The position numbers and the translations under genes were made by a program. Positions 15,599-23,702 of a stretch of 35,206 bases of DNA are shown piece by piece. A model generated the notes under the pieces. That model was not told the origin of the DNA. It worked only from the letters and a program-made list of their open reading frames with translations, and did no database searches. This DNA is from Treponema sp. Its GTDB lineage: Bacteria; Spirochaetota; Spirochaetia; Treponematales; Treponemataceae. Position 1 is the stretch's first letter. Each line of letters opens with the position of its first letter. The DNA lies in contig JAILON010000094.1 in assembly GCA_024690865.1 (NCBI GenBank), forward strand, positions 1 through 35,206. The letters run 5' to 3'.

Positions 15599-18238
15599 AT
15601 GAAGAAGGCTTTTGCAACGATGCTCGCCCTGCTGGCATTCAACTCGGCTTTCGGCAGTCCCGCAGAAAACGGGATAGAAACAAAGCTCATAGAAGCGTAC
15701 TCGCGGCAGTGCGTGGACGTCCCTGGCGGTACGCTTGCACTGGGTCAGGGCATTGCCGCACACAGCATCGAAGTGTCCGCGTTCAAGATGGGCGCCACCG
15801 AAGTGACGCAGGAACTGTACCGCGTGGTCTCCAATGCGGAGCCTTCCAAATTCAAAGGGGATTCCCTCCCCATGGAAAACGTGAGCTGGTATGACGCAGT
15901 GGCATTCTGCAACCGCATGAGCATCATGCAGGGGCTCACGCCATGCTACAGCGTGAAGGGCAGCAGCGACGTCAGCACCTGGGGCAGGGGCGGCTATTAC
16001 TACGACTACGATGCCGACGACGTAACCTGCGACTTTTCGGCAAACGGATGGCGGCTTCCCACGGCGGCAGAATGGGAATACGCGGCGCGCGGGGGAAAGT
16101 CCTTCAAATACAGCGGCAGCAACAACATCAACGCAGTCGCATGGTTCATAGGGAACAGCTACGACACCGTGCATGAAGTCGCAACAAAGCAGCCCAACGC
16201 CTACGGGCTGTACGACATGACGGGCAACGTGAGGGAATGGTGCTGGGACAAGCAGCAGAACGTCAACTCCTCATACCGCGCGTGCAGGGGCGGCTCCTGC
16301 CACGACAGTGCCGACGCATGCTACGTCTTCGACCGACGGGGCTACAGTTCGCCAGAAAGCAGCTACGACCTGGGATTCCGCATGGTTCGTACCGCCTCAG
16401 GAACAGACCGCAGTGCTTCAGGCACGCACGGCAGCGCAAACGGTGGACCGGCCGCCAACACCGCCGCACGGGATGCAAACGTGACCGTGGACAAGCGTTC
16501 CATCCTCATACGAGACAGCAATACGGGCTATCCCTTGCCCAATGCCCTGGTGACGGTGCAGCAGGACGAGCGGCCCGTGGCCAACACGACGACGGACAAT
16601 TCCGGCATCGCCTCCTTTTCCAACCGGATGAACTTCGACAACGGAGACTACGATCTGATTGTACGCAAGGACGGCTACATGCCGATGACCGACCGGATCA
16701 CCGTGTCCAACGGAGGCTTCGCGTCCGGCAACCAGGTTTCCATCGCCCCCTCCATCAGCGGGAAGAACATCAAAGTCGTACTGGACTGGGGGGCTTCACC
16801 CCTTGATCTGGATTCCCACATACGGATGGGTCCCTACCACGTCTACTACCGCAACAAGACCGACGCCGGCGGCAAAATCCAGCTGGACCATGACGACATC
16901 GACGGCTACGGACCGGAGACCGTGACCGTGCTGAGCCCCGAAAGTTCGGCCATATACCGCTACTATGTACACAACTACAGCCAGGCCCCGGACATGAAGA
17001 TTTCTTCCGCGCGGGTGCGCCTGTATGTAAACAACGAATGCATACGGACCTATGCCATTCCCCAAAGCGGATCAGGACTGTACTGGCACGTGTTCGACAT
17101 AAGCGGGAGCGGGGCCATTTCCGACGGGGCAGGCATTCTGCAGGCAGAACCGCAGGCTGTAGCTGGAGCGCAGGCCGTTGCTGGAACACAGGCGAGTACA
17201 CAGGCACAGGCCGCTGCGGCCACCCAGGCGAACGAAATGCAGGTCCGGCAGGAAACGGAGGCACGCCAGGCCGCAGAGGCCAAGGCCCAGCAGGAAGCAG
17301 AGGCAAGGCGGACCGCAGAGGCCCTGCTCGCCAACGAATCCCAGGCCCGGAAGGCTGCAGAAGCAAAGGCCAAACAGGAGGCCGCAGCCAGGCGGACCGC
17401 GGAAGCCAAGCTCGCCTCCGAAACCCAAGCCCGGCAAGAGGCAGAGGCAAAGGCACAGCAGGAGGCGGAGGCCCGGCAGGCAGCCGAAGAGAAGGCCGAG
17501 CAGGAGGCCGAAGCCAGGCGGGCAATGGAACGGCAGGCCGCCCTTGAAGCCCAAATCCGGCAGGAAACAGAGGAGAAGGCCAGGGCGGAAAAGCTTGCAA
17601 AACAGGGGTGGCTGGGCATAAACCCCGTGAACCTCAGCGGAGAACGCAAGAAGGAGCTTGGCATAAAGGAAAAGCAGGAGGGTGCCTTCGTACAGGGGAT
17701 TGTCATAGACGGTCCTGCGGCGTCCGGGGGCCTTCGCGCGGGCGACTTCGTCATAAAGCTTGACGACACGGACATAAAGGGCGCGGACCAGCTGCTGGAT
17801 GGAATCAGCAGGCTGCCTTCGGGAAGCAGCTGCAAGCTCACGGTGCTCCGCGGGGGAAGCAAAGTGAAGCTTTCCGTCAACTTGGGCAGAACTCCGGCAA
17901 ACGACCCCCTCTCCGACGGCAGCCGGGTGTGGCCGGGCATGGCCGTGGAAAGCCTTTCCAGCGCAAAACGGGAAGCACTGAACATAAGCGACAAGCGCAT
18001 AAAGGGCGTCGTCGTCGCCGATGTAGCCGAAGATTCACCCGTGGCCTCGATCGGCATACAGGAAGGAAGCGTGGTGACTGCCGTCAACGGCAAAAAAATC
18101 ACAGGATTGGCGGATTTCTACGCGGCCATTGGAAACGCAAAGACAAAGACATTCGTCTTCGACACCTACGAGGATGGAGAATCATCCCGCACGCCCAGCT
18201 ACAGGATGTCCCAGGACTACGACTACGACTACGATTAG
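15599..18238 (+). CDS. Exported mosaic protein: FGE, beta-domain, YfaP-like, coiled coil, PDZ-PDZ
   Basis: 879 residues from ATG 15599 (AAGGA 4-5 nt upstream; the in-frame ATG at 15563 overlaps the -10 box). Signal peptide MKKAFATMLALLAFNSAFGS. One FGE domain (~55-265: WYDAVAFCNRMS, NGWRLPTAAEWEYAARGG, GLYDMTGNVREWCWD, RGGS, LGFRMVRT). Then a carboxypeptidase-regulatory-like beta domain (~295-390, with KDGYMPMTDRI) and a YfaP/DUF2135-like domain (~393-515: DWGASPLDLDSHI, DDIDGYGPETVTV, YRYYVHNYS). A Gln/Ala/Glu coiled coil (~520-660), two PDZ domains (~668-760, ~775-860) and a DYDYDYD tail follow. The PDZ pair closely matches that of 9832-14619 (GSSC.(L/C)TVLRGG, DGS..WPGM). Probably a partner or alternative to that protein at the cell envelope. 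Confidence 0.9.
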   Translation: MKKAFATMLALLAFNSAFGSPAENGIETKLIEAYSRQCVDVPGGTLALGQGIAAHSIEVSAFKMGATEVTQELYRVVSNAEPSKFKGDSLPMENVSWYDAVAFCNRMSIMQGLTPCYSVKGSSDVSTWGRGGYYYDYDADDVTCDFSANGWRLPTAAEWEYAARGGKSFKYSGSNNINAVAWFIGNSYDTVHEVATKQPNAYGLYDMTGNVREWCWDKQQNVNSSYRACRGGSCHDSADACYVFDRRGYSSPESSYDLGFRMVRTASGTDRSASGTHGSANGGPAANTAARDANVTVDKRSILIRDSNTGYPLPNALVTVQQDERPVANTTTDNSGIASFSNRMNFDNGDYDLIVRKDGYMPMTDRITVSNGGFASGNQVSIAPSISGKNIKVVLDWGASPLDLDSHIRMGPYHVYYRNKTDAGGKIQLDHDDIDGYGPETVTVLSPESSAIYRYYVHNYSQAPDMKISSARVRLYVNNECIRTYAIPQSGSGLYWHVFDISGSGAISDGAGILQAEPQAVAGAQAVAGTQASTQAQAAAATQANEMQVRQETEARQAAEAKAQQEAEARRTAEALLANESQARKAAEAKAKQEAAARRTAEAKLASETQARQEAEAKAQQEAEARQAAEEKAEQEAEARRAMERQAALEAQIRQETEEKARAEKLAKQGWLGINPVNLSGERKKELGIKEKQEGAFVQGIVIDGPAASGGLRAGDFVIKLDDTDIKGADQLLDGISRLPSGSSCKLTVLRGGSKVKLSVNLGRTPANDPLSDGSRVWPGMAVESLSSAKREALNISDKRIKGVVVADVAEDSPVASIGIQEGSVVTAVNGKKITGLADFYAAIGNAKTKTFVFDTYEDGESSRTPSYRMSQDYDYDYD

Positions 18239-18415
18239 GCGGGCGACTGGCGGGTCCAGCTCGTGGCGGGCGGTCACGCCCTTGGCCGCGGCAGGCCGCA
18301 CCACTGACACTTCCCGCCCCCCTTCATTGGGGCGGGTCCGCACAAGGCAGCCACTAGCCCGCCAAGAAACAGTCCGACAGGTCCGCACAAGGCAGCCCCT
18401 GCCCACCCCCAGCGG
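18239..18415. repeat. Convergent intergenic region with 18-bp direct repeats and GC hairpin
   Basis: ggtccgcacaaggcagcc occurs at 18335-18352 and again, identically, at 18380-18397. A perfect 8-bp stem (cccgcccc 18313-18320 with ggggcggg 18329-18336) sits between two convergent genes, without a T-run. It may act as a weak bidirectional terminator. Confidence 0.55.
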
Positions 18416-19057
18416 TCACGCTTCCGACGTCCCGCGCCGCCTCGCGTTCAGGAGACGCCTGACGAAGAGGGCAATGAAATAGCCCAGGAAGACGCACAGG
18501 GGCTTGTCCACCAGGTTTATGGGGACGCGGCTGAGCATGGCCGAAGGCGCGAGCGGAATGCGGCTTCCGGTCAGTATCATGGTCAGGTAGCGTACGGAGG
18601 AGATTTCCCCGTAGCCGCAGCAGGTGAACAGGAAGGTGAAGATCCCGCCGCCCAGGATGCTGATGACGATGGCAAGGATGACCCCGCACAGGAGCAGCTT
18701 GACGATGGATATGTGCCTGTCCCTGCGGAACATCAGGTACACCAGCAGGACCACCGGGATGTCGCAGAGGGCGAAAAGGGCGTCCACCGGCACGAAGAAG
18801 GACTTCTCGGGGGTCGCGACGGAGGAAATGACGATGGTCAGCACCCGGTTCACGATGACGGACGTAAAGCCTCCCACCAAGCCAAAGAAGGAGGCCGCGA
18901 CGTTGAAGAACTCGTCCAGGAAGAGGGGGATGTGCAGGGAGTTCACCAGTTGGATTGACAGGATGTTCAGCATGCCGAACACCGCCCCCATGACAAACTG
19001 CACCGGGAGGGACGCGTGGAAGAAGGGCTCTGCCCCGCCGTTCATATTCTTTTCCAT
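18416..19057 (-). CDS. Multi-pass membrane protein, possibly ECF-transporter S-component-like
   Basis: ~213 residues with about five hydrophobic segments: VQFVMGAVFGMLNILSIQLV, a VAASFFGLVGGFTSVIVNRV stretch, ALFALCDIPVVLLVYLMF, LLLCGVILAIVISILGGGIF and VDKPLCVFLGYFIALFV. The size, the DKPLCVFLGYFIA end and the loop pattern recall S components of energy-coupling-factor vitamin transporters, but no diagnostic motif was identified. The start is taken at ATG 19057; ATG 19045 has a better purine-rich site (GGAAAAG) and is possible. It stands alone, convergent with the FGE/PDZ gene and divergent from the chemoreceptor. Substrate unknown. Confidence 0.6.
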   Translation of the reverse strand: MEKNMNGGAEPFFHASLPVQFVMGAVFGMLNILSIQLVNSLHIPLFLDEFFNVAASFFGLVGGFTSVIVNRVLTIVISSVATPEKSFFVPVDALFALCDIPVVLLVYLMFRRDRHISIVKLLLCGVILAIVISILGGGIFTFLFTCCGYGEISSVRYLTMILTGSRIPLAPSAMLSRVPINLVDKPLCVFLGYFIALFVRRLLNARRRGTSEA

Positions 19058-19081
19058 AAAAAATCCATAAAATACGGAACC

Positions 19082-19111
19082 AGTATACGGGAAAAAACGT
19101 CCGTCCTTCAA
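19082..19111 (-). promoter_or_regulatory. Promoter of the membrane protein gene
   Basis: Minus strand TTGAAG (19106-19111), an 18-bp spacer, TATACT (19082-19087), ending 24 bp before ATG 19057. A nested GC-rich inverted repeat (gcggggccg 19120-19128 with cggccccgc 19171-19179) lies just upstream, in the divergent region. Confidence 0.5.
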
Positions 19112-19332
19112 GGGGGCATGCGGGGCCGGCCTCTGGAGCCATCTTGGGGAATCCGCCCCCTAGAGTCCCACGGCCCCGCCTCCGTCCCCATGCGTGCTTG
19201 CGATTTCCGTGTTTTTTGCCCATCTTCCACTAGCAAAAAAGCCCCTTATGCGTTACTATGAAAATAGCGATATATGCGATAGGGGGCTGGCGTCTGCCGG
19301 CACTCCCAAAAATAAAAAGAAGGAGTCGGCGG

Positions 19333-21147
19333 ATGTCCTCATTAAAACTTCGCTTCATCTTGGTATTCAGCCTGTTCGTGCTGCTTTCCTGCACGATAAT
19401 CTCGGTCTTCTCCTGCTTGGCATTGGTCAGGACCAGTTCCGACTTGGCCAGCAGGCAGGGCTACCCCATCCTGGAGAAGGCCTCCAGCGTCATAGACGGG
19501 GATGCATTCGAGGCTTTCTGCCAGAACCCCAGCGAGGACGACCCCTACTACGAGAAGACTCGGCTCGCCCTGCTGGAGATAAAGAACACCGTAGGCTGCC
19601 AGTACCTCTATACGATGATCCCCCTCCTGGAGGGGCAGACCGCCCGCTATATCATAGACGGGAGCTGCGACCCCAGCGACACGGAAAACTTCTCGCCCCT
19701 AGGCACGGACGAGGACATTTCGAGCTACGGGAGCTCCCCGTGGGAAGCCCTCGCAAAGGGCGGAATGACCTGCTCCGGCCTGGAGAAGCAGGATGAATGG
19801 GGCTGGATCGTCAGCAGCTACCGGGCCATCAAGAACTCGTCGGGCAGGGTCATCGGCTTCATCGGCGTTGACTTCGACATGACCGAATTCGTTTCCATCA
19901 TCAAGATGCAGATAATCATCATCGCCATCCTCGGCATCTCGTTCGTGCTGCTTGGAATAGGCATCGTAACCATGTTCACGTCGTCCATCTTCGGAAAGAT
20001 GAACACGGTGTCCGAGGCGATGGAAAACATCTCCAAGGGAACGGCCGACCTCACGGCCCGCATTCCCGAAGGAGGCGGCACGGAGCTTGCGGCGCTGGCC
20101 GCCAACTGCAACCACGTCATAAGCAGCCTGAACACGCTGGTCAAGGACATGCAGGCCGAAACTGGCGTCCTGTCGGAAACGGGCCAGAGCCTCAAGGACA
20201 AGATGAAGACCCACATAAAGGGCATAAACAGCGCGGACAACAACATGAGCGACATCGCCCTGCAGATAAACTCCCAAAAGTCCAAGATAGAGTCCATCAC
20301 CGGCGAGGCCCACAACGTCAATGGCGAGATCGCGGGCCTAGACAGCAGGCTCATGGAGCAGTCCACGGCCATCAGGAACGCTTCTTCCGCCGTAACCGAA
20401 ATCACCGCCAGCATCAACTCCGTCACCAGGCACATCGAGACGATCATCAGCGAATACGCCCTGCTTGTACAGGATTCTTCGGAAGGACGCAAGCTGCAGG
20501 ACGAAGTTTCCGAAAAAATCAAGAACATCGCCGAACAGTCGGAAAACCTGACCGAAGCCAACGAGGCCATAGCGGCCATAGCGGAGCAGACCGACCTGCT
20601 GGCCATGAACGCCGCAATCGAGGCTGCCCATGCCGGCGACGCGGGAAAGGGCTTTGCCGTCGTCGCGGACGAAATCAGGCAGCTGGCCGAAACGTCGTCC
20701 ACCCAGTCCGACGAAATAAAGAAGCTTTTGGGCGGCATCTCCAACGCAATCATGGAAATCGTCACCTCATCCCAGAAGTCCGCGGCCTCATTCGAGTCCG
20801 TGGGCACCAAGATCCTCCAGCTGGACGGACTCATCAAGGAGGTCCGCGACGGAATGAGGGAGCAGAACATCGGGGTGGAAAGCATCTCCTCGACCATGCA
20901 GACCCTGGATTCCACCACGGCAGAAATCACGAGCACCTCCGCCCTCATAAAGGACGCCACCCGCAAGCTTTCATCCGGGGCACAGGACCTGGATACCATG
21001 GCTGTGGAAACCAAGAAGAAGTCCGAAGAGACCCGGCAGAACATGGAGGACATGAGGCAGTCCGCCATGGAGGTCGTGAAGGCGACGAATTTGAGCAACG
21101 ATGCGACCAAGAAGGTTTCCGACATGATAAACGGCTTCAAGGTGTGA
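19333..21147 (+). CDS. Methyl-accepting chemotaxis protein with Cache-like sensor
   Basis: 604 residues. The first transmembrane helix is at ~6-30 (LRFILVFSLFVLLSC...), followed by a ~170-residue extracytoplasmic Cache-type domain with YLYTMIPL, WGWIVSSYRAIKNSSGRVIG and FIGVDFDM. The second helix is IIIIAILGISFVLLGIGIV, then a HAMP-like linker and a full signalling domain with the hairpin hallmark EQTDLLAMNAAIEAAHAG and GFAVVADEIRQLAE. The start at 19333 was preferred over ATG 19258 because AAGGAG lies 7 nt upstream and the helix begins there. It would feed ligand occupancy to CheA/CheW. The HD-GYP gene starts 22 nt after the stop, so they are likely co-transcribed. Confidence 0.92.
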   Translation: MSSLKLRFILVFSLFVLLSCTIISVFSCLALVRTSSDLASRQGYPILEKASSVIDGDAFEAFCQNPSEDDPYYEKTRLALLEIKNTVGCQYLYTMIPLLEGQTARYIIDGSCDPSDTENFSPLGTDEDISSYGSSPWEALAKGGMTCSGLEKQDEWGWIVSSYRAIKNSSGRVIGFIGVDFDMTEFVSIIKMQIIIIAILGISFVLLGIGIVTMFTSSIFGKMNTVSEAMENISKGTADLTARIPEGGGTELAALAANCNHVISSLNTLVKDMQAETGVLSETGQSLKDKMKTHIKGINSADNNMSDIALQINSQKSKIESITGEAHNVNGEIAGLDSRLMEQSTAIRNASSAVTEITASINSVTRHIETIISEYALLVQDSSEGRKLQDEVSEKIKNIAEQSENLTEANEAIAAIAEQTDLLAMNAAIEAAHAGDAGKGFAVVADEIRQLAETSSTQSDEIKKLLGGISNAIMEIVTSSQKSAASFESVGTKILQLDGLIKEVRDGMREQNIGVESISSTMQTLDSTTAEITSTSALIKDATRKLSSGAQDLDTMAVETKKKSEETRQNMEDMRQSAMEVVKATNLSNDATKKVSDMINGFKV

Positions 21148-21169
21148 CAGAGGTCCAAGGGAAAACCCC

Positions 21170-22081
21170 ATGTTTCTGATTTCGCAGGTGATGATTGCCT
21201 TCGGCATACTGCTGCAGGCATACAACATTTTCAGCGCCCTAAAGCTCCTCACCTACCACCGGCGGCTCGTTCCCAACGGAAAACTAAAGGACCGCCTGCT
21301 CGACTACGTGGTCTTCTTCCTGATTTGCCTGTTCTTCATCGTATACACGGTCATCTTCTCGCTGCAGCTGCAGTCCGCCTGGGTGGGGCTCATCCTGTTC
21401 AGCGGGGCCATCTTCGTCACGGTGGTCCTGGAATGGATCTACAAGCTCATCCAATCCGAAAAGGACAACTGCCTGGCACTCTCCAAGTCGCTCATAAGCA
21501 TCATAGAGGCACGGGATCCCAACCTGAACGGGCACTCGCTCCACGTCCGCGAGCTGGCACTGCTGCTCCATTCCCACCTTCCATCGTCCATGAAGAAGCA
21601 GCTGCGGGAAGAGTCGCTCGGCTACGCCGCCCTTTTCCATGACGTGGGAAAGCTGGGCATACCGGAAGCCATATTGAACAAGCCGGGAAAGCTGACGGAC
21701 GAAGAGTGGACCATCATGCGGCGGCATCCGGAAATTTCTGTGGAAATACTAAAGCCCGTCAGCTTCTTCACCGGCATGCTGGACTGGATCCGCTACCACC
21801 ATGAGCGGATCGACGGCAACGGCTACCAGAAGCTCACGGGGAAGGAAATACCGCTGGGGGCCAAGCTCATCGCGGTGGTGGACACCTACTCCGCCATCAC
21901 CATGACGCGGAGCTACAAGTCCAGCAGGACCCACGAGGAAGCCATACAGATAATCAAGAGCGTGTCCGGCAGCCAGCTGGACGGCGAGCTGGTTTCGATA
22001 TTCTGTTCCATCCCCAAGGAAGAGGTGGAGGAATGCAAGGCCCAGCTCCATCCCACCGCAGCGGAAGACCAGGAGAACTGA
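21170..22081 (+). CDS. Membrane-anchored HD-GYP-family protein
   Basis: 303 residues. Three N-terminal hydrophobic segments (~3-26, ~43-68, ~71-94) are followed by an HD domain (~110-250). Visible motifs: GHSLHVREL, AALFHDVGKLGIPEAILNKP, LTDEEWTIMRRHP, YHHERIDGNGYQ, GAKLIAVVDTYSAIT. HD-GYP enzymes hydrolyse cyclic di-GMP. The metal-ligand histidines and HD pair are present, but the GYP signature reads GYQ, so activity or specificity may differ. The start follows an AAGGGA site, 22 nt behind the chemoreceptor stop. The arrangement suggests a chemosensory input paired with a second-messenger output. Confidence 0.88.
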   Translation: MFLISQVMIAFGILLQAYNIFSALKLLTYHRRLVPNGKLKDRLLDYVVFFLICLFFIVYTVIFSLQLQSAWVGLILFSGAIFVTVVLEWIYKLIQSEKDNCLALSKSLISIIEARDPNLNGHSLHVRELALLLHSHLPSSMKKQLREESLGYAALFHDVGKLGIPEAILNKPGKLTDEEWTIMRRHPEISVEILKPVSFFTGMLDWIRYHHERIDGNGYQKLTGKEIPLGAKLIAVVDTYSAITMTRSYKSSRTHEEAIQIIKSVSGSQLDGELVSIFCSIPKEEVEECKAQLHPTAAEDQEN

Positions 22082-22104
22082 CGGCTGTACATGTAGCGAC
22101 AGTT

Positions 22105-22644
22105 TCAGGTAGCCTTCTTGTCCTGTTCCGTTTCGGGCTTGATGAGTTCGTAGCCCAAATCGCACTTTATGGTGTTGTGGAACATCTCCAGCAGGATTGT
22201 GACGCGCTGCTGGCGACGGTTCACCTTGTAAATTTTCCCCGAAAATCCCATAAGGGGGCCTTCCGTTATGACTATGCGCATGTTTTCATCAAAGTAGGCC
22301 TTCGACAGGCCCTGCGTCTTGCCAAATTTGAGGAGCTTTTCAACATATTCCAAGTCCTGGCCCTTGAGCGGCTTTATGTCCCTGTTTGAATTCAGGAAGC
22401 GGAGGAAATATTCCGTCCTTTTGATGATCCAGATGCTGCCCAGGTCCAGCTCGTTCGTGGCAATGAATACGTAACTTTTGAAGAGGGGTGTCTCGTAGTC
22501 CTTGTTGCTTTTCTTGTAGGGAAGCTTCTTCTTAAAAAAGATAACCTCCAAGTCATCCTTGCCTGCCAGTGAAAGACGCCTTTCAAGAAGCCTCTTGAAT
22601 TTCTCTTCTTCCCGTGTCTTCACCATCACGCAATAATACTTCAT
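22105..22644 (-). CDS. Stand-alone NusG-family (LoaP/RfaH-type) elongation factor
   Basis: 179 residues. Starts MKYYCVMVKTREEEKFKRLL, the first strand and helix of a NusG N-terminal (NGN) domain, and ends with a KOW-type segment (EGPLMGFSGKIYKVNRRQQR, then VTILLEM). Specialised NusG paralogues bind RNA polymerase and stop premature termination, typically in long polysaccharide or secondary-metabolite operons. The start is ATG 22644, after a promoter with a short leader; an upstream extension of the frame runs through the promoter and is not used. No operon follows: the gene converges on the HD-GYP gene with a 23-bp gap, so its target operon must be elsewhere. Confidence 0.8.
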   Translation of the reverse strand: MKYYCVMVKTREEEKFKRLLERRLSLAGKDDLEVIFFKKKLPYKKSNKDYETPLFKSYVFIATNELDLGSIWIIKRTEYFLRFLNSNRDIKPLKGQDLEYVEKLLKFGKTQGLSKAYFDENMRIVITEGPLMGFSGKIYKVNRRQQRVTILLEMFHNTIKCDLGYELIKPETEQDKKAT

Positions 22645-22664
22645 TATGCTACAATCCGATAGAT

Positions 22665-22694
22665 ATAATAGCATTTCAGGGACCGCTGTGTCTA
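22665..22694 (-). promoter_or_regulatory. Promoter of the NusG paralogue
   Basis: Minus strand TAGACA (22689-22694), an 18-bp spacer, TATTAT (22665-22670), 20 bp before ATG 22644. Just upstream (22711-22742) are two units, cacattggcagag and ggcacatt, related to the 22-bp array at 5398-5690. Confidence 0.5.
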
Positions 22695-22757
22695 TAGGCC
22701 CTATGAAAGCACATTGGCAGAGTCCCGCTGGCACATTAGGCTCCCGCAGAACGGGGC

Positions 22758-22786
22758 TTGCCCCCTTTTGCAAGATGCCCTAGAAT
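22758..22786 (+). promoter_or_regulatory. Promoter of the methyltransferase gene (leaderless layout)
   Basis: TTGCCC (22758-22763), a 17-bp spacer, TAGAAT (22781-22786). Only 6 nt lie between the -10 box and ATG 22793, and there is no ribosome-binding site. The mRNA probably starts on the initiation codon. Confidence 0.55.
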
Positions 22787-22792
22787 GGGACC

Positions 22793-23566
22793 ATGACCGC
22801 GCTTGAACGATACTACGGGAAATTCGATGAAAGCCACCGGCTGCAGACCCGGCACGGACAGGTGGAATTCCGGGTAAGCATGAAGTACATCCACGACTTC
22901 ATCCCCCAGGGGCAAAAAGTGAAGATACTGGACCTGGGGGCGGGAACGGGAGCCTACTCCGTCCCGCTGGCGCGGGAAGGGCATTCCGTAACCGCCGTAG
23001 AACTGGTCGCCAGAAACCTGGCCGCCCTTGAAGCCCAGCACGAGAACGTAAACTGCTGGCCGGGTGACGCGCGGGACCTCCATTTTTTGGCAGATTCCAG
23101 CTTTGACATCACGCTCCTGTTCGGCCCCCTGTACCACCTGCATGGAGACGCAAACCGCCTGCAGGCCCTTGCCGAGGCCCGGCGGGTCACCAGGCCCGGC
23201 GGCCACATCTTCGCCGCATACGTAATGAACGAATACAGCGTCGTATGCTACGGATTCAGGCAGCACCACGCGCTGCAGCTGCTTGAGGAAGGCAGGCTGG
23301 ACGGGGATTTCCATACGGTTGACGGGGAAGAAGACCTGTACGGCTACGTGCGGCTGGAGGACATTGACCGGCTTGCACAGCGTTCCGGGCTGGAACGGGT
23401 AAAGACGATAGCCCCGGACGGACCGGCCGACTACATCAGGAAGGAACTGAACGAAATGGACACGGAGGAATTCGAGGCATTCATCCGCTTCCAGCTGGCG
23501 ACCTGCGAACGGCGCGAGCTTCTGGGGGCAAGTTCCCACATCGTTGACATCCTGCGAAAGCCCTAG
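22793..23566 (+). CDS. SAM-dependent class I methyltransferase
   Basis: 257 residues with a clear class I fold. Motif I is ILDLGAGTGAYSVPLAREGH, followed by the acidic SAM-ribose contact in VTAVEL, motif II (CWPGDARDLHF), motif III/IV (FDITLLFGPLYHLHG) and the post-motif PGGHIFAAYVMNEYS. The GPLYHL signature is typical of small-molecule methyltransferases of the UbiE/Methyltransf_11 type. The substrate is unknown. The gene is monocistronic, divergent from the NusG paralogue, and preceded by a promoter that leaves no room for a leader. 23567-23702 after it holds no recognisable gene. Confidence 0.85.
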   Translation: MTALERYYGKFDESHRLQTRHGQVEFRVSMKYIHDFIPQGQKVKILDLGAGTGAYSVPLAREGHSVTAVELVARNLAALEAQHENVNCWPGDARDLHFLADSSFDITLLFGPLYHLHGDANRLQALAEARRVTRPGGHIFAAYVMNEYSVVCYGFRQHHALQLLEEGRLDGDFHTVDGEEDLYGYVRLEDIDRLAQRSGLERVKTIAPDGPADYIRKELNEMDTEEFEAFIRFQLATCERRELLGASSHIVDILRKP

Positions 23567-23702
23567 GCGACAAACGGCCTCCGACCGGGAGCGGAGGCAA
23601 AGGTGCTCGACGGCAGGATTGTCTTCCGTCGGCGGACGAACGTTACGGCTTACACCTCGCACGGGGCGCAAGCATGGCTACTAGGGCAAGTCCGCGCCCG
23701 CC

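Noticed and set aside
9832..18238. Catalytically active formylglycine-generating enzymes
   Set aside because: The paired active-site cysteines expected near the end of the FGE fold are absent or not in the right place in the first two domains. The third has cysteines but in a variable-looking segment. No sulfatase is nearby.
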